A stretch of 64,000 bases of DNA from Marinobacter maritimus (lineage in GTDB: Bacteria; Pseudomonadota; Gammaproteobacteria; Pseudomonadales; Oleiphilaceae). Of the stretch, positions 1 to 8,076 are shown piece by piece. Positions within the stretch are counted from its first letter, which is position 1; each line of letters begins with the position of its first letter. The notes beneath the pieces are model-generated. The model worked only from the letters and a program-made list of their open reading frames with translations. It was not told where the DNA came from and ran no database searches. The stretch covers positions 1,240,001 through 1,304,000 of the forward strand of contig NZ_VCGW01000001.1 in assembly GCF_007671675.1 (NCBI RefSeq), given 5' to 3'. Both the position numbers and the translations under genes were made by a program.

Positions 1-182
1 TCCACATTGACTTTGACAACTGTCAGCCGGCCTCCAAATTCGTCGGCAATTTCTTCGAGAAGCGGCGCCACAGCTTTGCATGGGCCGCACCATGGCGCCC
101 AGAAGTCGACGAGAACAGCTCTTTCATTCCCTACAACTACTTCGCCAAAGTTCGCGTCAGTTACATGAACAATGTCCGTCAT
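1..182 (-). CDS. trxA: Thioredoxin (C-terminal part outside the window)
   Basis: This is the N-terminal 60 residues of a thioredoxin, read leftward and cut by the window edge. The start [12 protein letters not shown] is followed by [14 protein letters not shown], the canonical WCGPC dithiol active site at about residues 32-36, and by LLEEIADEF and LTVVKVNV, which match helix 2 and strand beta-3 of the fold. Thioredoxins reduce cytoplasmic protein disulfides using electrons from thioredoxin reductase. No signal peptide is present, so it should be cytoplasmic. The ATG is the first possible start after the stop-rich upstream region. The gene symbol is the generic one, because paralogues cannot be distinguished from this fragment. 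Confidence 0.93.
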   Translation of the reverse strand, partial: MTDIVHVTDANFGEVVVGNERAVLVDFWAPWCGPCKAVAPLLEEIADEFGGRLTVVKVNV

Positions 183-557
183 CTGTATACTCCGGTTATC
201 GGTTGGTTCACATCAAATTGCACCCGATTGACCGAGATAACTAATACGCTACAGATATAGTTTGTATTTCCCTGAGTGATACCTCAACCAAGATACCGGC
301 AGGCAATTCCTACGAATGTGCCACCGAATAGAACTGCACCTATCATAGTAACCTCGGAAACCAGTAACGTATAAAGGCCTGCCTCGTTTATCTGTTACCC
401 ATTCCTTTCTCCTGACGATCATTCGAACTCATCATTTGAACTGATGTGTTGTATACCTCAAAGCAATTTTTTCTTAGCGCGCTAAACAGAGAGAATTTCA
501 ATCACGCCAAAGAGGCGACGTTGTTTAACTTAATTCTCCTAAAAGGTGGAATGTCAT
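183..557. other. Intergenic region between thioredoxin and small-peptide gene
   Basis: About 375 bases without a recognisable gene. It must hold the leftward thioredoxin promoter and the rightward promoter of the small peptide at 558. A short inverted repeat CATCA-N7-TGATG lies near 433-449. I saw no CTGAA-type 11-bp direct repeat of the sort found later in the window, and no RNA gene. Confidence 0.5.
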
Positions 558-701
558 ATGAACGCACTTAACAAGTTTTTTTTCGTTTTCTCTGTACTCG
601 CTTTTTCTGCACTTGCACAAGCAGAAGGTGTGAGCCAGGAAGATATTGAGCGTGGAAACAACCCCGCGGTTGAAACGGTCGATTTGGGTGGCAGCCACTA
701 A
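558..701 (+). CDS. Small secreted peptide, 47 aa, unknown function
   Basis: A 47-codon frame from ATG at 558, preceded by the ribosome site AAAAGGTGGA. It encodes a basic start (MNALNK), a hydrophobic stretch ending in the signal-peptidase-like site ALAQA, and a mature peptide of about 25 residues (EGVSQEDIERGNNPAVETV, then DLGGSH). It is too short to assign to a family. It sits 133 bp ahead of another small secreted protein on the same strand. Comparable tiny exported proteins recur near 48.6-49.3 kb beside a metal-efflux operon. The size and export signal recall copper-inducible PtrA-like peptides of pseudomonads, but that is only a loose resemblance. Signal peptide and good ribosome site make it a likely real gene. 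Confidence 0.6.
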   Translation: MNALNKFFFVFSVLAFSALAQAEGVSQEDIERGNNPAVETVDLGGSH

Positions 702-724
702 GCTGTCACTAACCGTATTCAGTG

Positions 725-743
725 GTCGGGCACATTGCCCGAC
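725..743 (+). repeat. Hairpin between two small-peptide genes
   Basis: GTCGGGC, loop ACATT, GCCCGAC: a perfect 7-bp stem just after the first small-peptide gene. No T-run follows, so it is not a classical terminator. It could protect or attenuate a bicistronic transcript. A weaker hairpin around the T-rich loop at 771-800 follows it. Confidence 0.5.
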
Positions 744-834
744 AATCTCTGAGCCCATACTTCTACCATCTGATATCGAGTCGTTTTTCGACATCGGTAT
801 GAGCGTTAATCCATCGAACTGTGGAGAAAATGCC

Positions 835-1011
835 ATGCGTAAATTTGTATTGATTGCTCTCGCTTCGCTTTTTGCGATCGCTGCCTTACCAGCAAATGCT
901 AGCCTGGCAGACCGGAAATCAGACGAGCCGAACTCCGAGCACGCTCAACCTGCACCATACAGCGGTCAGATCGTTATTCGTGGCGAAGTAAGGGCTGAAA
1001 GCCACGGTTGA
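835..1011 (+). CDS. Small secreted SLADR-type protein, 58 aa
   Basis: ATG at 835 follows GGAGA with good spacing. The product has a clear signal peptide (MRKFVLIALASLFAIAALP, then ANA-S) and a short hydrophilic mature part beginning SLADRKSDEPNSEH. The first mature residues match the small protein at 49067 (NSGLADRINEAR) and its decayed copy at 53311 (NSSLTDRI). I treat the three as one family of exported peptides with a conserved (S/G)L(A/T)DR start. No catalytic motif is visible and the function is unknown. The second and third members lie in a metal-efflux region, so a role in periplasmic metal stress is possible, but here no metal genes adjoin. Confidence 0.68.
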   Translation: MRKFVLIALASLFAIAALPANASLADRKSDEPNSEHAQPAPYSGQIVIRGEVRAESHG

Positions 1012-1057
1012 GTGTTGGAGGTTTCATTTGTACCTTAGTACCAGGGACGGTACATCT

Positions 1058-1633
1058 TCACCTCAATGCCCAGTCCAACCTATCCTGTCCAAAGTGCATT
1101 TCATCCTTAACGAAAAAGGTTGGAGCTCCGAATACGCCGCGGCTAACCGCTTCATCTGTGGCATCAATCAGCGCGGTTTTGATCTCGGGCTGCGCCATCG
1201 CTTCCATCACTTCATCCGCATCGAAGCCTGCTTTGACCAGCGTATCTCGCAGAACCTCGCGAGATGAAAGGTCTTTGCCCTCGGCCCAAGCAGCGGAGAA
1301 CATGGCGCGGTTGTAGTCTTCAATTCGGCCCACGGATAGCGCCCAAAGTGCACCGCGCATCGCGTTAACAGTACTGAATATGAAGTGCGGGTTAAGCTGG
1401 AACGGAATGCCATAATGATCAGCATGGCGTTGAAAATCGGCCTTGATCCACTCCCATTTCGCCGGGATGGTGACGGGGGACGTGTTGCCTGTAGCCTTGA
1501 AGACGCCCCCAAGCAGAATCGGTTTGTAATTGATACGGGCGCCCGTACCTTCGGTAAGTTCCGTCAACCGCATAAACGCAAAATAGGACGAAAGGCTTAT
1601 GAAGTCATAATAGAAATCGATACTCGTACTCAT
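1058..1633 (-). CDS. 2-hydroxychromene-2-carboxylate isomerase family protein (DsbA-like fold)
   Basis: The sequence begins STSIDFYYDFISLSSYFAF, the usual start of the glutathione-dependent HCCA isomerase/kappa-GST family, with the conserved Ser/Tyr at the active-site helix. The terminal motif GVFGAPTFFVKDEMHFGQDRLDW is typical of the family (cis-Pro in GAPTF, then F-GQDRL). Family members isomerise 2-hydroxychromene-2-carboxylate in naphthalene breakdown, or act as glutathione transferases on other substrates. About 191 residues is normal. I start at the ATG at 1633, because AAGAGGTG lies just upstream, rather than at the earlier GTG. It lies 26 bp after an SDR gene on the same strand, so the pair is probably co-transcribed. 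No aromatic ring-cleavage genes adjoin, so the substrate is open. Confidence 0.88.
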   Translation of the reverse strand: MSTSIDFYYDFISLSSYFAFMRLTELTEGTGARINYKPILLGGVFKATGNTSPVTIPAKWEWIKADFQRHADHYGIPFQLNPHFIFSTVNAMRGALWALSVGRIEDYNRAMFSAAWAEGKDLSSREVLRDTLVKAGFDADEVMEAMAQPEIKTALIDATDEAVSRGVFGAPTFFVKDEMHFGQDRLDWALR

Positions 1634-1659
1634 GCTGAACACCTCTTGTTGATAATGAA

Positions 1660-2391
1660 TTACCAGGATTCCGAGAAAGGCCGGGCATCTTGTTCGAATG
1701 TCCAGGCCGAACGGGGCTGCTTATGGAGCTGCCAATAGATCTCCGCGAGGTCGTCGGGTTCGATGATGCCCTCCTCCCCCTTACTGGCATAAAGATCTGG
1801 CAGAATTTCGGCGGTGGCCTCATTGCGTATGAGCCCGTCGATAACCACGTGGCCGACGTGAATACCTTGTGGCCCCAGCTCCCGGGCCATGCTCTGTGCC
1901 AGCGCCCGCAGTGCATGCTTGCCTCCGGCAAAGGCGGCGAATCCCCGCCCTCCTCTCAGGCTCGCCGATGCTCCGGTGAACAGGATGGTTCCCTCATTAC
2001 GGGGCAGCATCTTTTTCGCCACTTCACGCCCGACCAAAAACCCTGCCAGTGCACACATTTCCCAGACCTTTCGATAAATCCGGGTGGTTGTGTCGCAAAT
2101 ATCGAACTGAACGTTCCCACCAACATTAAATACAACGACCCTTATCGGACCTAGTTCGGACTCCACCCTGCCAATCAATTCACTGACCTGGTCTTCATCT
2201 CGTGCATCCGAATGAATCGTGGTTACACTCGATCCAAGGGCACTGATTTCAGTACTGAGTGCCTGCAAATCTCCTCGGCGCCGAGTAACAACGAGGTGAA
2301 AGCCCTCCCTCGCGAAACGACGGGCAATAGCTCCTCCCAGATGATCTCCGGCTCCGATCACTAACGCGATTGGTTTATCTGTGGCGCCCAT
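1660..2391 (-). CDS. Short-chain dehydrogenase/reductase lacking the catalytic Tyr
   Basis: A 243-residue SDR. The Rossmann start ALVIGAGDHLGGAIARRFA binds NAD(P), and TRR after the second strand suggests NADP. The catalytic Ser is in ILFTGASASLRGG. The usual YxxxK reads FAGGK here, so the catalytic tyrosine is phenylalanine while the lysine remains. The following ALRALAQSMARELGPQGIHV is typical of one SDR branch that I recall as having this substitution. Classical oxidoreduction would therefore be impaired or use another residue. It precedes the isomerase gene and is divergent from a LysR regulator, which probably controls both. Substrate unknown. Confidence 0.87.
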   Translation of the reverse strand: MGATDKPIALVIGAGDHLGGAIARRFAREGFHLVVTRRRGDLQALSTEISALGSSVTTIHSDARDEDQVSELIGRVESELGPIRVVVFNVGGNVQFDICDTTTRIYRKVWEMCALAGFLVGREVAKKMLPRNEGTILFTGASASLRGGRGFAAFAGGKHALRALAQSMARELGPQGIHVGHVVIDGLIRNEATAEILPDLYASKGEEGIIEPDDLAEIYWQLHKQPRSAWTFEQDARPFSESW

Positions 2392-2494
2392 TGCTTTCTC
2401 CTGATTTTGTCAAAGAACTGGTAACAGCTTAGACCAGCGCATAACATAGATAAAATCGATTGTTTGAATGCCAACCACAACCAATGGTTATTAT

Positions 2495-3370
2495 ATGGAG
2501 CTACAGCAACTGCGCCTATTTCTGGCGGCTGCCGAATCAAAAAGCTTTACTCGGGGTGCGAAGAGGGCCTTTGTTTCGCAACCAGCGCTATCAGCATCGA
2601 TTGCGAAACTGGAAGGAGAGCTGGGAGTCCGGCTTTTTACGCGCAACAAACGCAGCGTTGTATTGACGCCTGCAGGACAAACACTGCTCAAAAGGGCAAC
2701 GCAGATAGTAAATGAATGCAACAGAGCCCGGGATGAGCTAAAAAACCATGACCAGCAAAGGATGCTACGACTGGGCGTTGTCAATACACTGTCTATTACC
2801 AATATAGCCCGCTTGATTGAGCCGTACCGACGGGAGAATTCCAGTCTCAAACTCCAGGTGTTCGACGCCTCCAGCGAAGAAATGGAAAGACTGGCTGTGG
2901 CAGGCCGGATTGATCTTTCACTAACCATACTTCCGGAACACCCTGAGAAAGGGCGGCAGGTCAGCTACTCAAAGCGACTATTCTCTGAGTCTTACAAAGT
3001 GGCTATGGCTACCAGTCACCATCTGAGTGAGGCGCCGTCATTATGTCTCGCGGATCTGGAGAATGAACCCTTTGTATCCCGTTCTCACTGCGAATACCGC
3101 CAGATGTTAAAAGTGCTAATGAAAACAGCGGGTGTGCGACTGAATGTGGCATACATCACCGATCAGGACGACCGGGCACTTTCCCTGGTGGAACAGGGAG
3201 CTGGCATTGCTATTGTTCCTGAACACTACGAATCACTGAATATTGTTAAACGGCCAATTACCGAGCTGTCAGCAACGCGATCCATTGGATTTGAATGGGG
3301 TGAAAGCGAAAATCAGGCCGAAATAGACCGATTCATCGCTTTCGCCTCATCGGTCAAGTGGCCTGAGTAG
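2495..3370 (+). CDS. LysR-family transcriptional regulator
   Basis: An N-terminal winged helix-turn-helix (MELQQLRLFLAAAESKSFTR through QPALSASIAKLEGELGVRLF) is followed by the LysR substrate-binding domain with typical motifs (LRLGVVNTLS, DLSLTI, VEQGAGIAIVPEHY). LysR proteins bind as tetramers to TN11A sites and respond to small ligands. I place the start at the ATG matching the family's MELQQL start; an in-frame ATG 27 bases upstream also exists and neither has a strong ribosome site. The gene is divergent from the SDR/isomerase pair with about 100 bp between, the usual arrangement for a LysR regulator and its target operon. The ligand cannot be inferred. Confidence 0.9.
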   Translation: MELQQLRLFLAAAESKSFTRGAKRAFVSQPALSASIAKLEGELGVRLFTRNKRSVVLTPAGQTLLKRATQIVNECNRARDELKNHDQQRMLRLGVVNTLSITNIARLIEPYRRENSSLKLQVFDASSEEMERLAVAGRIDLSLTILPEHPEKGRQVSYSKRLFSESYKVAMATSHHLSEAPSLCLADLENEPFVSRSHCEYRQMLKVLMKTAGVRLNVAYITDQDDRALSLVEQGAGIAIVPEHYESLNIVKRPITELSATRSIGFEWGESENQAEIDRFIAFASSVKWPE

Positions 3371-3606
3371 GCGCAGGGAAACGAGGCGAGCTCAGCTTCG
3401 CTCAGTGTGCCGTTCACCGCAAATAGTTCGCTGGACCGCGCCACGGCGTACTCGGCGTAGCCACCATTGCACTCGGAACCGAATGTGATGAGGTTGTAGG
3501 ATGACGGGTTGTCAGGCGCCTGTTGCATGGGGCGAACCAGCACCCGTTCGCCGATGATTCCGCGAACATCTGCACCGGCGGTAATATCCTCACGATCACG
3601 ATGAAC
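3371..3606 (-). pseudogene. Internal fragment of a zinc-type alcohol dehydrogenase/quinone reductase (MDR family)
   Basis: An open stretch on the minus strand encodes DITAGADVRGIIGERVLVRP, then ITFGSECNGGYAEYAVA and SELFAVNGTLSEAELASFPC. This matches the middle of the GroES-like domain of medium-chain dehydrogenases (GERVLV, GG(Y/F)AEY, ASFPCAYST). There is no start, no cofactor domain and no C-terminus. The frame runs into the LysR gene on one side and into the last codons of selO on the other. It is therefore a truncated remnant, probably left by a deletion or recombination that joined selO and the LysR gene. Confidence 0.72.
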
Positions 3607-5311
3607 AACTAAGATGCGACGATCCACCGAGCTCGAAAAACTCCGACGGCTTCAGCCTATAGTATTTCCCCTCCACATCCTTGGTCTGCTCGGCGTATGG
3701 CTGCGTCATGACTTCCTGCAACTCTCGAATTAAAGAGTAGTTCCCCGCAGCTGCTTGCTGATACGCAGGCACAACCAGCCACTCCCGCAAACTGTACTTT
3801 GGATTGACGAGCTTCATCTGGCGAGAAAGCTCTTCACGAGAGCTGGGTTGAGTGAGCGATTTCCAGTTTGTGAGCCACTCGGACCATCGCTTGTCCATTC
3901 CTTCGGGGTCTGCACCATATGCAGAGCCCTTGTAGAAACTTTTTTTGAGCGGGCCAATGTCGTCCGGCACCGTCGAGAGCTCGCGGAAGAACATGGTGTA
4001 ATCAACTGGCGTGTGCTCCATCAGCGTTACGAGCTCGCTAAACAACGCCGTGTTAAAAGCGCCAAGTCCGAGCTTGGCAGCCCACATCTTTTCCATTTGT
4101 GCTTGCATCTCCTTTGGGAAATCACTTCGAATCTCATCGAGTTGGCCCAGAGTGTGCGGATGCGTCGCAAGCAACGGCCGCAACGCCACACAAAACATAT
4201 GAAAATTGCGTTCGGCTGCCACCGGTTGATTCAAAAACGCAAAATGATGTCCGCCACCGGTCCATGGCTGATAATGTGGATCGAATACCTCGCAGAATCC
4301 GAATGGGCCGTAGTCGAGTGTGAAGCCGCCGGCCGCACAGTTGTCACTGTTGAAGTTGCCCTGGCAGTAGCCAACGCGAATCCAATTCGCCACCAACGAC
4401 GTGAGTCGGCTGAGAAATTCGCGCGCAAGTAACAGCACCTTTTCGGGGGTGGTTAGCTTCTGGTCGATGACGTCTGCGTACTCACGATCGATCAAGTGCA
4501 ACACGATCTTCTCAAGCTCCTCCATCGCTTGCGGGTGTTCCTGCTTGCGAGCGCGGCGACCGAAGAGCTCGAGTTGGCCAACTCGAATGAACGACGGTGC
4601 GACGCGCGTCGAGATAGCGACCGGCTCTGATATAAGTATGTCCGGGTCTCTCGAATGCGAGCCCTCCGAATACCATGGGCGCCTGACTCTCTCCGTTTTC
4701 GAAACGTACAAACTCAGAGATCGTGACGTTGGCACCCCGAGCGCGTGCATATGCTCCTGTGCCAGGAATTCCCGAACACTCGACCGCAAAACGGCCCGAC
4801 CGTCTGCGCCACGGCAGTATGGCGTTCGACCGCCACCTTTTAGCTGCATCTCCCAGCGTCGACCGTTGATGACGGCCTCAAATACCGAAATTGCGCGCCC
4901 GTCGCCGTATCCGTTGCCGGTATGGAAGGGGCACTGCTGGGTGTATTCGGTGCCGTAGATAGAAAGTGCGTAGCCACAGGCCCACCCGACGGAGCGCATC
5001 GGCTCCGGAACATTCGATAAGTCGCCGGAAAACATGCGGACGAAATCGGCCGACTGCGCCATGCTGTCGGCGAACCCGAGTTCGCGAAACAGGTTTTTGC
5101 TATGCGCGACGTACTCGGGGTTTTCAATTGGTGTGGGGTTCACCGGAACATAGTGGCCCGAGAAGACCTGTCGCGGCGCGTGGTCGGCTCCGTTTGCCCG
5201 CCCCTCAGGGTCGCAATTGAGAGTGTCCATGAGCGAATAGTTCGCCAACGTTGCGAGATCGCCGAGCGTCGCAACATTAGTGAGGGTTTCCCGGGGTATT
5301 GGCTTTAACAT
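3596..5311 (-). CDS. selO: SelO/YdiU family protein adenylyltransferase (pseudokinase)
   Basis: A 571-residue SelO homologue, clearly longer than the roughly 480-residue E. coli YdiU. SelO proteins are kinase-fold enzymes that transfer AMP from ATP to Ser, Thr or Tyr of target proteins. Visible motifs are the N-terminal nucleotide loop [20 protein letters not shown], the region [16 protein letters not shown], the catalytic NFNSDN, and [14 protein letters not shown] with the metal-binding Asp. The C-terminus ends SCSS; eukaryotic SelO has selenocysteine at this Cys position. The ATG follows AGGAGTCCCT with fair spacing. The gene stands alone, and its 3' end abuts the MDR gene fragment. SelO is linked to oxidative-stress responses in other organisms. 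Confidence 0.93.
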   Translation of the reverse strand: MLKPIPRETLTNVATLGDLATLANYSLMDTLNCDPEGRANGADHAPRQVFSGHYVPVNPTPIENPEYVAHSKNLFRELGFADSMAQSADFVRMFSGDLSNVPEPMRSVGWACGYALSIYGTEYTQQCPFHTGNGYGDGRAISVFEAVINGRRWEMQLKGGGRTPYCRGADGRAVLRSSVREFLAQEHMHALGVPTSRSLSLYVSKTERVRRPWYSEGSHSRDPDILISEPVAISTRVAPSFIRVGQLELFGRRARKQEHPQAMEELEKIVLHLIDREYADVIDQKLTTPEKVLLLAREFLSRLTSLVANWIRVGYCQGNFNSDNCAAGGFTLDYGPFGFCEVFDPHYQPWTGGGHHFAFLNQPVAAERNFHMFCVALRPLLATHPHTLGQLDEIRSDFPKEMQAQMEKMWAAKLGLGAFNTALFSELVTLMEHTPVDYTMFFRELSTVPDDIGPLKKSFYKGSAYGADPEGMDKRWSEWLTNWKSLTQPSSREELSRQMKLVNPKYSLREWLVVPAYQQAAAGNYSLIRELQEVMTQPYAEQTKDVEGKYYRLKPSEFFELGGSSHLSCSS

Positions 5312-5506
5312 AGGGACTCCTCATGCGTGGGTTTGATTATGGGGGCCAGTGTGAGTGTGTACACCCGAATTCGTAAACACATGGGTACTAGACTACATTG
5401 CAGAGCGCGAGGGTTACAGAACGACTGCCGATCGCATTCATAGAGCGACCACAAATTGATTAGCCATGAACTGGCCATCATCACGTCTCGCTCCAAACCA
5501 AAGGGC

Positions 5507-6436
5507 TCATTGCCTAGTAGTACCTGTTCCGTGCTCACCCGGCGCCGCAGCAACTGATTGGACTTCGGCAATAATCCAGGATACAAACGCCCTGACTTTA
5601 GGGGAACGAAACTTGGCCTCTGGTGCAACGAGGTAATACTGGTAGTCCGCCGGCAATGACACATCGAATGGGCAAAAAAGCAGCCCCGATTCCAGCAGTT
5701 CATAAACGAGGCTATAGCGCAGAAGCGATATTCCATGGCCGCCCAGAATTGCCTCTACCAGCGTTGAGGATTCCGTCACCCTGACTTTCACCGAGTCATC
5801 CGGTATCTCGACACCGATAGTTTCCTGTAATGCCCGCCAGGGACCCGCCATATCGTCAGAATCGTCCAATAGCCATGGCAATTGAGTGAGTGCCTCAGGT
5901 GTGACTTTTTGACCTCCCACAAGATCTGGATGGCATACGGGCAAAAGCGTTTCATCCAACAATTTGATTGACGTTAAATTCTCATAGTTTCCCTTCCCGA
6001 ACCGTATTGCGATGTCTATCCCATCCTCCCGAAAATTTGCCAGGTGCCAATTGGGAATCAGGCTGATGGTCAGTCGCGGATATAAACTCTGGAACTTTTC
6101 CAACCGTGTCACCAGCCAACGGCTTGCAAACGATGGGATGGTCGTGACGGTGAGCCGGTCCGGATAAGGGTCCTCTGAAAAATTGGCGATCCCCTTTTCC
6201 AGTTCCTGGAAGCCCGCCTCCACATAGGTCAGCAGCTCTCTTCCTTCGCGGGTCAATCTGACTTCGCGGGTCAATCGCTCAAAAAGCGATAGACCGAGAA
6301 ACGCTTCAAGCTTTCTGATATGCGAGCTGACGGCCGCTTGCGAAATATTCATTGCTTTCGCTGCTTCCTTAAAGCTCATTAAGTTTGCGGCGTGCCGGAA
6401 CACCTGCAAAGCCCGCAGTGGTGGCATAGCTTGCAT
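5507..6436 (-). CDS. LysR-family regulator, GcvA-like
   Basis: A 309-residue regulator starting MPPLRALQVFRHAANLMSF, the typical start of the GcvA/AmpR branch. The helix-turn-helix includes AAKAMNISQAAVSSHIRKLE. Further motifs are RLTVTTIPSFASRWLVTRL and DIAIRFGKGNY, which open the effector domain, and EAILGGHGISLL near the end. It is divergent from the DUF1127 gene at 6521, with the AT-rich stretch between them as the likely shared promoter. It is about 200 bp from selO and not evidently in an operon. The effector and target cannot be predicted. Confidence 0.9.
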   Translation of the reverse strand: MQAMPPLRALQVFRHAANLMSFKEAAKAMNISQAAVSSHIRKLEAFLGLSLFERLTREVRLTREGRELLTYVEAGFQELEKGIANFSEDPYPDRLTVTTIPSFASRWLVTRLEKFQSLYPRLTISLIPNWHLANFREDGIDIAIRFGKGNYENLTSIKLLDETLLPVCHPDLVGGQKVTPEALTQLPWLLDDSDDMAGPWRALQETIGVEIPDDSVKVRVTESSTLVEAILGGHGISLLRYSLVYELLESGLLFCPFDVSLPADYQYYLVAPEAKFRSPKVRAFVSWIIAEVQSVAAAPGEHGTGTTRQ

Positions 6437-6520
6437 AGACTTGCGCCCTTTTCTAATCGCTACACATAATTTTAACTTAAGTATAAGCCTATATTAACCG
6501 TTTGTTCAGAAAGGCCCGCA

Positions 6521-6790
6521 TTGAGAATAATAAACCCTAACTCACAGCACGGGGTCATGCAGATGGGAGCGCTAGCAAGTTCAAGAAAAGACGAGCAAAG
6601 CATCGAAAAACAAAGAATCGATCACTCCAGCAACCTGAGAATAAATCTTACCGCCAGGCTTGAAAGATGGCTGATCAATTGGCGCACGCGACGCCAGCTC
6701 GCGAGCATGCCGGATTTCATGCTAAAGGATATTGGCATCTCGAGATCTCAGGCCGAGCAGGAGCACAAGAAACCTTTCTGGAAGGACTGA
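6521..6790 (+). CDS. DUF1127 (YjiS-like) small protein
   Basis: The C-terminal half (LINWRTRRQLASMPDFMLKD, then IGISRSQAEQE and KPFWKD) is a standard DUF1127 domain, a roughly 40-residue basic helical module. Members occur as tiny proteins often expressed under stress, and in alphaproteobacteria some bind RNA; the role here is unknown. The start is uncertain: TTG at 6521 has AAAGG upstream, and an in-frame ATG at 6557 would give a shorter 77-residue protein that still contains the whole domain. The gene is divergent from the GcvA-like LysR gene, which may regulate it. Confidence 0.82.
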   Translation: MRIINPNSQHGVMQMGALASSRKDEQSIEKQRIDHSSNLRINLTARLERWLINWRTRRQLASMPDFMLKDIGISRSQAEQEHKKPFWKD

Positions 6791-6917
6791 ACAGGTCGTG
6801 TATGAACCGAACCTCCCGCCGCGGCCATAACGAAAGCTCGGTAGTAAAGGCATGTGCTCAAGTCCGGCAACATATACTTTGTTGAGCCCTGTCACATTTA
6901 ATGTTCTACCTATGGAA

Positions 6918-7313
6918 TCACTCAACGGACTTCCCGGAGGTGCCCTTGTGATCCCATGAAGGCTGCTCTGAGCAGAAAATGTTCTCTCGCGTTTTAAAAG
7001 AAGGCGATTGCCTTAGTGATCCAGCGGGAACGATTAGGTGGGTGCGACTTTGGTTTACGAACGGTAAGCCAGACCCGCATTTCGAGCAGAATACCTTCGT
7101 AAACTCTCTCTCCGGATCATCGTAACGGATTAACTGGTCTTTACCGCTTAACCATAGGATATTGGCTGGATCGGTCAGCAAATTTGACGCGTGAGAAGAG
7201 CCCGTAATCTGCTGGCATTGCGTGCAATGGCAAATAACAAGCTTGGTAAAGTTGTCTTCAACCATGTACGCGACAGTTCCACAAAGGCAGCCACCTTTCA
7301 ATTTAGTTGTCAT
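6918..7313 (-). CDS. GFA family (Gfa-like, DUF636) zinc protein
   Basis: A 131-residue protein with the cysteine pattern of the GFA family: GGCLCGTVAY near the start, ICHCTQCQQITGSSHASNL, and FCSKCGSGLPF. These cysteines bind structural and catalytic zinc in glutathione-dependent formaldehyde-activating enzyme. Most GFA-fold proteins are of unknown substrate, and this one lacks a linked formaldehyde dehydrogenase. The length is normal. No operon partner is apparent: the DUF1127 gene upstream converges on it, and the DUF1428 gene lies about 220 bp further right with nothing recognisable between them. Confidence 0.88.
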   Translation of the reverse strand: MTTKLKGGCLCGTVAYMVEDNFTKLVICHCTQCQQITGSSHASNLLTDPANILWLSGKDQLIRYDDPEREFTKVFCSKCGSGLPFVNQSRTHLIVPAGSLRQSPSFKTRENIFCSEQPSWDHKGTSGKSVE

Positions 7314-7533
7314 AATTCAACCCATTAGCTCCGAAAAATGGCACGGAGTATTAGAAAAAGGAGCTGGCAAAAGATACCGAATGCCAACGCAGAGCTATGT
7401 TGCGATACCTCCTCCCTTGTAATGAATGTAGATAAGCAGGCCAAGGAAATCGATGAAGTGCGCGGCAAGCAGCGGAACATCAACTTTCGCCATGGCCTGA
7501 TTATTGACTGCGCCGATCACGCACAGCCGCAAC

Positions 7534-7914
7534 CTATGAAGAAACCGTCTTGAGCGAGACAACCGGCGTAAACCCTCCATAGATCATGCGTTTGCCGTCG
7601 AAGGGCATGGGGTTCGTTTCGGGGTTCATGCGTGGATCGGTTTTCATCAGCTCATCAAAGCGCTTCATGGCGTCATCACGCGTCGCCTTGTCTGGCCACT
7701 CGATCCAGGAAAAAATCACCGCTTCTCCCTGCTGCGCCTGTACGGCCCGACGGAAGTCAGTCGTCTCGCCGTCAGGAACATCGTCGCCCCAACATTCGAG
7801 AACACGGATGGCGCCCAGTTCCATGAACACCTGGTCGGCCTTTCTGGCATGGTCAATAAACGCTTGCCGGTTATCTTCGGGACAAGCGATCACGAAACCG
7901 TCGATGTAGCTCAT
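7534..7914 (-). CDS. DUF1428 family protein
   Basis: A 126-residue protein with the DUF1428 signature MSYIDGFVIACP, then ALRVLEC-like IRVLECWGDDVP and FSWIEWPDKATRDDAMKRF, and the closing PMPFDGKRMIYGGFTPVV. The family adopts a ferredoxin-like (dimeric alpha/beta barrel) fold and has no established function. ATG at 7914 is preceded by AAAGGAAGCAAAA. It appears to be a single-gene unit between the GFA gene and the isocitrate dehydrogenase gene. No signal peptide, so it should be cytoplasmic. Confidence 0.88.
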   Translation of the reverse strand: MSYIDGFVIACPEDNRQAFIDHARKADQVFMELGAIRVLECWGDDVPDGETTDFRRAVQAQQGEAVIFSWIEWPDKATRDDAMKRFDELMKTDPRMNPETNPMPFDGKRMIYGGFTPVVSLKTVSS

Positions 7915-8076
7915 TTTTGCTTCCTTTTCTCATTGGATTTCAGGTCACGGTAACTTGGTACCACATTTGTGAAGCCGGCTATGTACAGATTCCAGCTTCG
8001 TACCTGTTAGACGAACAACAAGAGAAGTTTTCGACATAGGGAAAGTGACGGCTCAGGTTAGTCGCGTAAATACGGG

